Source: Bifidobacterium breve | Lineage (GTDB): Bacteria; Actinomycetota; Actinomycetes; S36-B12 | Assembly: GCA_943328365.2 (NCBI GenBank) | Contig: CALPZT020000106.1 | Coordinates: forward strand, 1-6,033 | Direction: 5' to 3' | DNA: 6,033 bases | In this document: positions 1 to 5,803 of the stretch, one piece after another | Position numbering within the stretch: position 1 is the stretch's first letter | Layout: each line of letters starts with the position of its first letter | The notes under the pieces: model-generated | Databases searched by the model: none | What the model saw: only the letters and a program-made list of their open reading frames with translations | Told to the model about the DNA's origin: nothing | Translations under genes and position numbers: made by a program

Positions 1-116
1 AGCAGTCGATCGAGCTCCTGTTGTCGAAACTGCGCGAAACAAAGACGAATCTGGAGTTCCTGCTGCAGGTTCAGAAGACCACGTCCTCGGGCACCGGCGC
101 CGGAGACGACGACTGA
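1..116 (+). CDS. rho: Transcription termination factor Rho, C-terminal end (5' truncated by window)
   Basis: Only the last 37 residues are present; the first complete codon begins at base 3 and the stop is TGA 114-116. Rho is a hexameric RNA-dependent ATPase and translocase that releases RNA polymerase from untranslated transcripts. The tail reads SIELLLSKLRETKTN, then EFLLQVQKTT. This matches the conserved end of the Rho motor domain, where the typical family form is close to IELLLxKLxxTKxNxEFLxQxxKT. It finishes with a short Gly/Asp-rich extension (GTGAGDDD). The position just upstream of rpmE and prfA is the standard actinobacterial order and supports the call. Catalytic motifs lie outside the window, so completeness cannot be judged. 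Confidence 0.9.
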   Translation, partial: QSIELLLSKLRETKTNLEFLLQVQKTTSSGTGAGDDD

Positions 117-127
117 CGGACCCCGAT

Positions 128-156
128 TTCGCACTCGGGCCGGGACAGTGCATAAT
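128..156 (+). promoter_or_regulatory. Candidate sigma70-type promoter for rpmE
   Basis: A -35-like TTCGCA (128-133, 4 of 6 to consensus) and a -10-like CATAAT (151-156, 5 of 6) are separated by exactly 17 bases, in the gap between rho and rpmE. The predicted transcript would begin near 163, giving an untranslated leader of about 56 bases. CATAAT is a conspicuous AT-rich island in GC-rich DNA. It implies that rpmE can be transcribed independently of rho, which is inferred and not shown. Confidence 0.5.
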
Positions 157-165
157 TCTCATGTT

Positions 166-198
166 CCGGTCCACGGCCCGCCACCCGGGCTGACCCGG
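166..198 (+). promoter_or_regulatory. Structured 5' leader hairpin of rpmE (possible L31 autoregulatory leader)
   Basis: The untranslated leader can fold into one hairpin. The inner stem pairs GGCCCG (175-180) with CGGGCT (186-191), with one G-U pair and a 5-base loop. The outer stem pairs CCGGTC (166-171) with GACCCGG (192-198), with one bulged C. Three bases (172-174) bulge on the left between the stems. The hairpin ends 9 bases before the AAGGAG ribosome binding site (208-213). Known context: L31 genes in several bacterial groups carry leader structures thought to bind L31 itself, and I recall a published actinobacterial class. Whether this one belongs to that class is not established here. 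Confidence 0.4.
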
Positions 199-218
199 CA
201 CCCGATCAAGGAGATTCT

Positions 219-434
219 GTGAAGCCCGATATTCACCCCGCATACGTGGAGACCACGGTCACCTGCACATGCGGGAGCACGTTCACCACGCACAGCACCG
301 CGAAGAGCGGCCAGATCCACGCCGATGTGTGCTCGCAGTGCCATCCGTTCTACACTGGCAAGCAGAAGATCCTGGACACGGGCGGTCGAGTGGCGAAGTT
401 CGAGACTCGCTACGGCAAGACCCCCAACCAGTAG
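219..434 (+). CDS. rpmE: 50S ribosomal protein L31, zinc-binding form
   Basis: This 71-residue protein of the large ribosomal subunit bridges toward the 30S head. It starts at GTG 219, preceded by AAGGAG at 208-213 with 5-base spacing, and stops at TAG 432-434. It opens MKPDIHPAY, the classic L31 N-terminus. It then shows a CxC pair (C16, C18) and a CxxC pair (C38, C41) that form the zinc site of the C+ type, followed by the conserved HPFYTGKQK segment (42-50) and a basic tail. The length is normal for the family. All four cysteines are present, so this is the zinc-replete version and not the zinc-starvation paralog. It has its own likely promoter and leader hairpin upstream and a strong terminator 8 bases after the stop, so it is probably expressed as a single-gene transcript. 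Confidence 0.97.
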   Translation: MKPDIHPAYVETTVTCTCGSTFTTHSTAKSGQIHADVCSQCHPFYTGKQKILDTGGRVAKFETRYGKTPNQ

Positions 435-442
435 TTTTTCCC

Positions 443-518
443 CCCGGGCGCCGGCCCGGGGTCGGCCGCGTGTCTCCCCCGTCGCGCGGTCGACCCCCGA
501 CCGGCGCCCGGGTTTTTT
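443..518 (+). terminator. Strong intrinsic terminator of rpmE
   Basis: A perfect 12-base inverted repeat pairs 443-454 with 501-512. It continues inward as a 7-bp stem (458-464 with 491-497) after a 3/3 internal loop, then a 6-bp stem (465-470 with 485-490, one G-U), and closes on a 14-base loop (471-484). Six T residues follow directly (513-518). That totals 25 base pairs, far more than a terminator needs. The flank on the other side is T-rich rather than A-rich (435-439), so it should act only on rightward transcription. It separates rpmE from prfA. Confidence 0.93.
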
Positions 519-521
519 CAT

Positions 522-544
522 TGCACGATGGTGTTCGTGCACGA
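522..544 (+). repeat. Short dyad and direct repeat between rpmE terminator and prfA
   Basis: TGCACGA (522-528) and TCGTGCA (535-541) form a perfect 7-bp inverted repeat around a 6-base centre. The right half extends to TCGTGCACGA (535-544), itself a perfect 10-base palindrome. TGCACGA therefore also recurs as a direct repeat at 538-544, 16 bases from the first copy. It could be an RNA hairpin, a protein-binding operator, or chance in GC-rich DNA. No function is assigned. Confidence 0.4.
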
Positions 545-584
545 CGCTGTGCCGAAAGCTGCTCTCGCGGGAAGGTGAATGACG

Positions 585-1658
585 ATGTTCGAATCCTGCC
601 TGGAGCTCGTTGACGAGTACTCCGAACTCGAGCGGCAGCTCGCCGTTCCCGAAGTGCACAACGACCAGGAGCTCGCCCGAAGCCTCGGCCGCCGGTATGC
701 GCAACTGCGTGCGGTGGTCGCCGGCTATCGCGAGTGGGCGTCCCTCGCCGATGATGTCGCTGCCGCCACAGAGCTGGCCGCTGATGACGAGTCATTTGCC
801 GCCGAGCTCCCGGGCCTGGTGGCCCGCGAGGCCATTGCTGCCGAGCGACTGACCCAGCTGCTCCTGCCACGCGACCCTCTCGATGACAAGGACGTCATCG
901 TCGAGGTGAAGGCCGGCGAGGGCGGGGAAGAATCCGCGCTGTTCGCCAGCGACCTCCTGCGCATGTACGTGCGCTATGCGGAGCGCCACGGCTGGTCGAC
1001 CCAGATCCTCGATGCCGTCGAATCCGATCTCGGCGGCTACAAGAACGTCGCCATGGCCGTGAAGGCGCGGGGCCCGCAAGAGCCTGGGGAGTCTCCTTAC
1101 GCGCGGCTGAAGTTCGAGGGCGGGGTGCATCGGGTCCAGCGGGTGCCGGTGACCGAATCCCAGGGCCGCATCCACACGTCTGCGGCCGGCGTGCTCGTGC
1201 TCCCCGAGGCCGAGGATGTCGAGGTGGTCATCGACCAGAACGACCTGCGAATCGACGTCTTCCGGTCGTCGGGCCCAGGGGGCCAGAGCGTGAACACCAC
1301 CGACAGCGCCGTGCGAATCACGCACCTGCCGACCGGCCTCGTCGTGTCGTGCCAGAACGAGAAGAGCCAGTTGCAGAACCGCGAGCAGGCAATGCGAATC
1401 CTGCGTGCCCGTCTCCTCGCCGCTGCCGAGGAGCAGGCCGCCCAGGATGCCTCCGACGTCCGCCGCTCCCAGGTGCGAACGATGGACCGAAGCGAGCGAA
1501 TCCGCACGTACAACTTCCCCGAGAACCGGTTGGCCGATCACCGCGTCGGCTTCAAGTCGCATAACCTCGACCAGATCCTCGACGGCGATCTCGATCCCGT
1601 CATCGATGCGTGCGTTGCCGCCGACAATGCGGCGCGCCTGGCCGAGTCGAGCGTCTAG
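585..1658 (+). CDS. prfA: Peptide chain release factor 1 (RF1)
   Basis: RF1 recognises UAA and UAG in the ribosomal A site and triggers hydrolysis of the finished peptide. From ATG 585 it is 357 residues, the normal length, ending at TAG 1656-1658. Key elements in this numbering are the helical N-terminal domain (about 1-100), the codon-reading PxT motif as PVT (188-190) within HRVQRVPVTESQGRIHTSA, and the catalytic GGQ (232-234, bases 1278-1286) in SGPGGQSVNTTDSAVR. The PxT motif separates it from RF2, which has SPF. Another ATG lies two codons upstream (579), but the GAAGG site at 571-575 is only 3 bases from it and 9 from ATG 585. The family also typically begins MFES or MFEA. The stop codon abuts the GTG of prmC, so the protein is made next to the enzyme that modifies its GGQ glutamine. 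Confidence 0.96.
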   Translation: MFESCLELVDEYSELERQLAVPEVHNDQELARSLGRRYAQLRAVVAGYREWASLADDVAAATELAADDESFAAELPGLVAREAIAAERLTQLLLPRDPLDDKDVIVEVKAGEGGEESALFASDLLRMYVRYAERHGWSTQILDAVESDLGGYKNVAMAVKARGPQEPGESPYARLKFEGGVHRVQRVPVTESQGRIHTSAAGVLVLPEAEDVEVVIDQNDLRIDVFRSSGPGGQSVNTTDSAVRITHLPTGLVVSCQNEKSQLQNREQAMRILRARLLAAAEEQAAQDASDVRRSQVRTMDRSERIRTYNFPENRLADHRVGFKSHNLDQILDGDLDPVIDACVAADNAARLAESSV

Positions 1659-2645
1659 GTGAGCGTCGACATCGACCGGACGATCGGCGGACGCGCAACG
1701 ATCCGCGATGTCCTGTTCGATGCCGAGCGTCGCCTTGCCGCCGTCGGCGTTCCGTCGCCGGCAGTCGATGCAGCCGAGATCGTGGCGTTCGCGATGGGCA
1801 CCACTCGAGGGCGCCTCATCCTGCAGGACCCGATCGGTTCCGATGAGCGAGTGCAGATCGAGCGCCTTCTCACCAAGCGCCTGTCGAGAGTGCCGTTGCA
1901 GCATCTCATCGGAACGGTGGGATTTCGCTATCTCGATGTATCAGTGGGCATGGGCGTCTTCATCCCGCGCCCTGAGACAGAGTTGGTTGCGGAGGCTGCC
2001 ATCCGCGAGCTGAAGCTCCAGCCCGAGGGCGATCGAATCGGCGTCGACCTGTGCGCTGGCAGCGGCGCGATCGCGATCGCGCTTGCCACGGAGGCTCCGG
2101 GCTCGGTCATTCACGCCGTCGAGCTCAGCGACGATGCGATTCTCTGGACTCGCCGCAATGTTTCGGGGCACGAGCAGCTGATCGGCGATGCCGCATCGAG
2201 CGTCGAGGTTCTCCTCGATGACGCATGCGCCGCAGCAGATCCGGGCCACGGACTGTCAGCGCTCGCCGGCAGGGTCGCTGTCGTCGTGTCCAATCCGCCG
2301 TATGTCCCGTCCGGCATGGTTCCGCGCGAGCCCGAAGTCCGCGACCACGAGCCGAAGATGGCGCTCTACGGCGGCGAGGACGGGCTGGATGTCGTCCGCG
2401 GGGTTCTGCGCACCGCTGCCATCCTCCTGCGACCCGGCGGGCTGCTCGTCATCGAGCACTCAGACATGCAAGGGGTTGAGGCCGGGCCGAAGGGGGTTCC
2501 GGGTGCCGCCCGCGACATGACAGCCGATGACGAACTGGCCACCATGACGAGCATCCTGCCGGGGCGCCACGTCTGGACAAAGGTGGCCGATCGAACCGAC
2601 CTCACGGGCCGCCCGCGCTTCACCGTGGCCCGTCGCGTGGAGTGA
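1659..2645 (+). CDS. prmC: Peptide chain release factor N5-glutamine methyltransferase
   Basis: This S-adenosylmethionine-dependent enzyme methylates the glutamine of the GGQ motif in release factors, raising termination efficiency. The 328 residues contain the N-terminal helical substrate-binding domain (about 1-90, with PLQHLIG at 79-85), IPRPETE (102-108), the AdoMet-binding loop DLCAGSGAIAIALA (130-143) and the catalytic NPPY (212-215, bases 2292-2303), followed by VPSG. The family often has 275-300 residues. The extra length appears to sit in the stretch before NPPY (about 180-203) and near the C-terminus (about 275-292). The GTG start directly follows the prfA stop with no spacer and only weak Shine-Dalgarno sequence, pointing to translational coupling. 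The old name hemK reflects an early misassignment to heme synthesis. Confidence 0.95.
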   Translation: MSVDIDRTIGGRATIRDVLFDAERRLAAVGVPSPAVDAAEIVAFAMGTTRGRLILQDPIGSDERVQIERLLTKRLSRVPLQHLIGTVGFRYLDVSVGMGVFIPRPETELVAEAAIRELKLQPEGDRIGVDLCAGSGAIAIALATEAPGSVIHAVELSDDAILWTRRNVSGHEQLIGDAASSVEVLLDDACAAADPGHGLSALAGRVAVVVSNPPYVPSGMVPREPEVRDHEPKMALYGGEDGLDVVRGVLRTAAILLRPGGLLVIEHSDMQGVEAGPKGVPGAARDMTADDELATMTSILPGRHVWTKVADRTDLTGRPRFTVARRVE

Positions 2646-3295
2646 CCGTGGTGCGACTCGACTGCTCTGATCGCAATGGACGAGGCCGTTCGATATCCAC
2701 GGCGGCATCAGCTGCCAGGCGCGGCGACGTCGTCCTCGTTCCGACCGAATCCTCCTACGGACTCGCGACCGACGCGTTCTCCGTGCGCGGCGTGCGCTCG
2801 ATCCGATGGGCCAAGGGCCAGATGAGCCAGGTGCCGCTGCCGGTCCTTGTCCCGTCGGTCATGACCGTCGGGGGCATCGCGGCCGGTATGTCGAATGAGG
2901 CACGGGCGCTCATGACCGCCTTCTGGCCAGGTGCGCTCACCCTGCTCATGCGCGCTCAGCCGACCTTGGCCTGGGACCTGCCGACCGATGCGCCCCTTGC
3001 CGTTCGCATGCCCCTGAACCCCGTCCTCCTCGAACTCCTCGACAAGACCGGCCCGCTTGTCGTGACGGCCGCGAACGGCGCCGGACTCCCTGCCCCGCTG
3101 ACCGTTGACGAGGCGATCGAGCAACTCGGTGAGGCGTGGGTGGTCGCGCTCGATGCCGGCCCGATCCTGCCTGCCGAGCCGAGCACGATCGTCGACGTGA
3201 CGGGGGAGGGGGTCGTCATCATGCGCCACGGTGGGGTGAGTGCCGAACTTCTGCGCGAGATTTGCCCCGAGTTGGTCGACGCTGCGTCAGCGTGA
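2642..3295 (+). CDS. Threonylcarbamoyl-AMP synthase family protein (TsaC/Sua5/YrdC), with altered signature residues
   Basis: Family members combine threonine, bicarbonate and ATP into threonylcarbamoyl-AMP, the donor for t6A at position 37 of ANN-decoding tRNAs. The 217 residues form one YrdC domain without the extra C-terminal domain of long Sua5 proteins. Recognisable parts are PTESSYG (34-40), the AFWPGALTLL block (93-102), VRMPLNP (121-127) and STIVDVTG (181-188). Gene position and overall pattern match M. tuberculosis Rv1301. The signature KxR reads K58-G59-Q60 and SxN reads A143-A144-N145, so two of the four tetrad residues are replaced. GTG 2642 overlaps the prmC stop by 4 bases (GTGA). 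GTG 2648 or 2651 are alternative starts that would be better spaced from GGAG (2639-2642). The family is sure; normal catalytic activity is not. Confidence 0.88.
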   Translation: MTVVRLDCSDRNGRGRSISTAASAARRGDVVLVPTESSYGLATDAFSVRGVRSIRWAKGQMSQVPLPVLVPSVMTVGGIAAGMSNEARALMTAFWPGALTLLMRAQPTLAWDLPTDAPLAVRMPLNPVLLELLDKTGPLVVTAANGAGLPAPLTVDEAIEQLGEAWVVALDAGPILPAEPSTIVDVTGEGVVIMRHGGVSAELLREICPELVDAASA

Positions 3296-3312
3296 GTGTT
3301 GCCCGCCGCGGG

Positions 3313-3318
3313 TAGGGT
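3313..3318 (+). promoter_or_regulatory. Possible -10 element upstream of glyA
   Basis: TAGGGT at 3313-3318 fits the actinobacterial TANNNT -10 pattern and sits in the only sizeable gap (48 bases) within the prfA-wecA run, 25 bases before the glyA ATG. No good -35 lies at 16-19 bases upstream; the sequence there is GTCAGCGTGA-like. If real, it would give glyA and wecA an internal promoter with a transcript starting near 3325. The evidence is a single hexamer in GC-rich DNA. Confidence 0.3.
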
Positions 3319-3343
3319 GGGCACACACCATCAAGGGAGTGAG

Positions 3344-4612
3344 ATGACAACGACACCGTTCTGGGGCCCCGACTTCGACGCCCTTCAGTCGGAGGACCCC
3401 GAGATCGCTGGCGTTATCCTCGCCGAACTCGAGCGGCTCCGCGGCGGACTCCAACTCATCGCGAGCGAGAATTTCACTTCGCCGGCCGTGCTCGCCGCAC
3501 TCGGCTCAACCCTGAGCAACAAGTACGCCGAGGGCTACCCCGGGCGCCGGTATTACGGCGGATGCGCCGATGTCGATGTTGCCGAGAACATCGGCATAGC
3601 CCGGGCCAAGGAATTGTTCGGTGCCGATCACGCAAACCTCCAGCCGCACAGCGGCGCGAGCGCGAACCTTGCCGCCTACGGAGCCTTTGTCATGCCCGGC
3701 GACACCGTCCTGGCCATGAGCCTCTCGCATGGCGGGCACCTCACCCACGGATCGAAGGTGAACTTCTCCGGCAAGTGGTTCAACATCGTCTCGTACGGCG
3801 TTCGGCAGGACACTGAGCTCATCGACTACGACGAGGTGCGGGCCCTTGCCGTCGAGCATCGGCCGAAGATGATCATCTGCGGCGCGACGGCCTACCCGAG
3901 ACTCATCGACTTCGCCGCATTCCGTTCCATCGCCGACGAGGTCGGCGCCATTCTCATGGTCGATGCTGCTCACTTCATCGGCCTCGTCGCGGGCAAGGCG
4001 ATCCCGAGCCCGGTGCCTTACGCGGATGTCGTGACCTTCACCACGCACAAGGTCCTGCGGGGGCCGCGTGGCGGCATGATCCTGTGCAAGGCCGAGCATG
4101 CCGCGAAGATCGACAAGGCCGTGTTCCCGATGATGCAGGGCGGGCCGCTCATGCACGCGGTCGCAGCCAAGGCCGTCGCGCTCAAGGAGTGCGCGTCGCC
4201 GGACTACCAGGCCTATGCGCGGCAGGTCATCGCGAATGCGCAGGCGCTGGCCGCCGGCCTCGCTGCCGAGGGCATGCGCCCGGTGAGCGGTGGTACCGAT
4301 ACTCATCTCGCCCTCATCGACATCCAGGGCCTTGGCGTCACGGGTGCTGATGCCGAAGTGCGCTGCGACGCCGCACGCATCACCTTGAACAAGAACACGA
4401 TTCCGTATGACCCCCAGCCGCCATCGATTGGCTCGGGCATTCGAGTCGGCACCCCTGCCACGACGACGCAGGGCATGAAGGAGCCCGAGATGGCCGAGAT
4501 GGCGGGCCTTATCGCCCGGGCTGTTCGCGATGGAGACGGATCAGATGTCGCATCGGTCACGGCCGGCGTCACGGATCTCGTTACCCGATTCCCGGCGTAC
4601 CCCCGAGGCTGA
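3344..4612 (+). CDS. glyA: Serine hydroxymethyltransferase
   Basis: This pyridoxal-phosphate enzyme of the cytosol interconverts serine plus tetrahydrofolate with glycine plus methylene-tetrahydrofolate, the main source of one-carbon units. It has 422 residues, a standard length, from ATG 3344 with AAGGGAG at 3333-3339. Conserved blocks are LQLIASENF (37-45), NKYAEGYPGRRYYGG (59-73), HSGASAN (102-108), SHGGHLTHG (128-136) and VDAAHFIGLVAG (206-217). D207 and H210 should contact the cofactor. The Schiff-base lysine is K236 in TTHKVLRGPRGG (233-244, lysine codon 4049-4051), and the carboxylate-binding segment is SGIRVGTPA (364-372). The frame stays open back to GTG 3296, but that extension lacks a binding site and is not typical of the family. 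It lies between tsaC and wecA, where M. tuberculosis has no such gene; B. subtilis also keeps glyA near the ATP synthase operon. Confidence 0.97.
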   Translation: MTTTPFWGPDFDALQSEDPEIAGVILAELERLRGGLQLIASENFTSPAVLAALGSTLSNKYAEGYPGRRYYGGCADVDVAENIGIARAKELFGADHANLQPHSGASANLAAYGAFVMPGDTVLAMSLSHGGHLTHGSKVNFSGKWFNIVSYGVRQDTELIDYDEVRALAVEHRPKMIICGATAYPRLIDFAAFRSIADEVGAILMVDAAHFIGLVAGKAIPSPVPYADVVTFTTHKVLRGPRGGMILCKAEHAAKIDKAVFPMMQGGPLMHAVAAKAVALKECASPDYQAYARQVIANAQALAAGLAAEGMRPVSGGTDTHLALIDIQGLGVTGADAEVRCDAARITLNKNTIPYDPQPPSIGSGIRVGTPATTTQGMKEPEMAEMAGLIARAVRDGDGSDVASVTAGVTDLVTRFPAYPRG

Positions 4613-4618
4613 CCACCG

Positions 4619-5746
4619 GTGCGCGAATATCTCCTCTGCCTGCTGGCCGCTGCGGCGGTCACCTACCTGACGACCCCGCTCGTCGAGCGGTGGGCCGTCA
4701 GGTTCGGCGTGATGGCCGAGGTGCGCGATCGCGACGTCCACGCGGAGCCGACGCCGAGGATGGGCGGACTCGCCATGTTCTTCGGCCTGCTCGCCGGACT
4801 CCTGCTCGCGAGCAAGCTGCCGATGATGCGATCGGTCTTCGATGGAGGCAATGCGCCTGCCGCGCTCCTGTCAGGGCTACTCGTCCTCCTCGTGCTCGGC
4901 ATCATCGACGACAGGTACGGCCTCGACGCGCCGATCAAGCTCGCCGGCCAGGTGCTCGCTGCCGGAGTCATGGCCTCGCAAGGCATCGCCGTCATCTGGC
5001 TACCCTTCGGCGGCACGCTCGTACTCGATCCGCTCACGAGCGTCCTGTTCACCGTCCTCATCGTGCTCGTGTGCATCAATGCCATCAACTTCGTCGACGG
5101 GCTCGATGGCCTGGCGGCCGGCATCGTGGCGATTGCCGCCGGTGCCTTCTTCATGTACTCCTACCTGCTGTCTGTCGAGCTCGGCGTTGAGCGGGCAACG
5201 CTCGCCACCCTTGTCTCGGCGCTCCTCGTCGGCATGTGCCTCGGGTTCCTTCCGCACAACACATTCAGGGCGCGCATCTTCATGGGCGATACCGGATCCA
5301 TGATGCTCGGCCTCCTCCTTGCCGCCGGCACCATCACGCTCATCGGTCAGGTCGATCCCAGTTCACTCGCCGGGCCAACCCTGCTGCCGACCCTTCTCCC
5401 GATCCTCCTGCCGGTCGCCGTCATGGCTGTCCCCGTCATCGATCTCGTTCTCGCCGTCCTGCGACGCACCCGTGCCGGGCGCAACCCGTTCGCCCCCGAC
5501 AAGCAGCACCTGCACCACCGGCTTCTTGAGATGGGCCACTCCCAGTCACGTGCCGTCCTCGTCATGTACGCCTGGACGGGGCTCATCAGCTTCACCGCCG
5601 TGGCCGTGGCGTTCTTTCCGATCGGCTATGCGCTGCTTGGATTCTTCGTCGGCCTCGGCGGCATCCTTCTCGCTATCCGGCCCCCGGTGCACAAGCCGAT
5701 CGCGGTCGTCAAGAGCCTGCGGACGGGCACTCGAAAGTCAGGGTGA
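4619..5746 (+). CDS. wecA: WecA-type polyprenyl-phosphate GlcNAc-1-phosphate transferase
   Basis: This integral membrane enzyme moves N-acetylglucosamine 1-phosphate from UDP-GlcNAc to undecaprenyl or decaprenyl phosphate, the first step of lipid-linked envelope glycopolymers. In mycobacteria it starts the arabinogalactan linker. The 375 residues consist largely of hydrophobic helices, about ten or eleven, between polar loops. Family motifs in order are RDVHAEPTPRMGG (38-50), the Mg-binding IIDDRYGLDA (95-104, D97 and D98), NFVDGLDGLAAG (157-168), FLPHN plus FMGDTGS (210-214, 221-227) and the cytosolic HLHHRLL (297-303). The HLHHRLL loop points to WecA/TagO rather than MraY. It closely resembles M. 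tuberculosis Rfe (Rv1302) in motif wording and position. GTG 4619 lies 6 bases after the glyA stop, with GAGG at 4605-4608. The exact polyprenol and the downstream polymer cannot be told from this gene. Confidence 0.94.
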   Translation: MREYLLCLLAAAAVTYLTTPLVERWAVRFGVMAEVRDRDVHAEPTPRMGGLAMFFGLLAGLLLASKLPMMRSVFDGGNAPAALLSGLLVLLVLGIIDDRYGLDAPIKLAGQVLAAGVMASQGIAVIWLPFGGTLVLDPLTSVLFTVLIVLVCINAINFVDGLDGLAAGIVAIAAGAFFMYSYLLSVELGVERATLATLVSALLVGMCLGFLPHNTFRARIFMGDTGSMMLGLLLAAGTITLIGQVDPSSLAGPTLLPTLLPILLPVAVMAVPVIDLVLAVLRRTRAGRNPFAPDKQHLHHRLLEMGHSQSRAVLVMYAWTGLISFTAVAVAFFPIGYALLGFFVGLGGILLAIRPPVHKPIAVVKSLRTGTRKSG

Positions 5747-5747
5747 C

Positions 5748-5763
5748 GCACCCCACTGGGTGC
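5748..5763 (+). other. Small perfect stem-loop after wecA
   Basis: GCACCC (5748-5753) and GGGTGC (5758-5763) form a perfect 6-bp stem with a 4-base loop, starting 2 bases after the wecA stop. It is followed by a G-rich run (5765-5774) and not by a T tract. It is therefore not a canonical intrinsic terminator, though it could stabilise the 3' end or act as a T-less terminator of the kind proposed for actinobacteria. Confidence 0.35.
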
Positions 5764-5767
5764 CGGG

Positions 5768-5797
5768 TTGGGGGAATGCGGGTTTCTACGCTACTTT
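5768..5797 (+). promoter_or_regulatory. Candidate promoter for a leaderless transcript of the ATP synthase region
   Basis: TTGGGG (5768-5773, the TTG of a -35) and TACTTT (5792-5797, TANNNT -10) are 18 bases apart. The -10 ends 6 bases before GTG 5804, so the expected start of transcription is the start codon itself. No Shine-Dalgarno sequence precedes that GTG. An overlapping alternative -10 is TACGCT (5787-5792). Leaderless mRNAs are common in actinobacteria, which makes this arrangement credible, but it rests on motif reading only. Confidence 0.45.
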
Positions 5798-5803
5798 CAA
5801 TCC

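Noticed and set aside
579..584. ATG 579 as the prfA start
   Set aside because: The GAAGG site is only 3 bases away, whereas ATG 585 has 9-base spacing and begins with the family-typical MFES. The difference is two residues and is not certain.
159..870. Minus-strand open frames across rpmE, its terminator and the start of prfA
   Set aside because: They read through the terminator hairpin and two recognised genes, with Arg/Gly/Pro-rich translations lacking motifs.
792..1904. A long open frame on the minus strand (370 codons) opposite prfA and prmC
   Set aside because: It lies antisense to two clearly recognised genes, shows no family motifs, is rich in His/Arg/Asp/Gly as expected from reading GC-rich genes backward, and spans a gene junction. 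It is a shadow of the real coding strand.
3296..3343. N-terminal extension of glyA to GTG 3296
   Set aside because: It would add 16 residues atypical of the family and has no ribosome binding site, while ATG 3344 has AAGGGAG just upstream and starts at the usual family position.
3506..4306. Minus-strand open frame of 266 codons opposite glyA
   Set aside because: It lies fully inside a well-conserved gene, has a composition typical of antisense shadows, and has no convincing ribosome binding site.
5748..5774. Hairpin after wecA as a classical intrinsic terminator
   Set aside because: The stem is only 6 base pairs and is followed by a G-rich run with no T tract.
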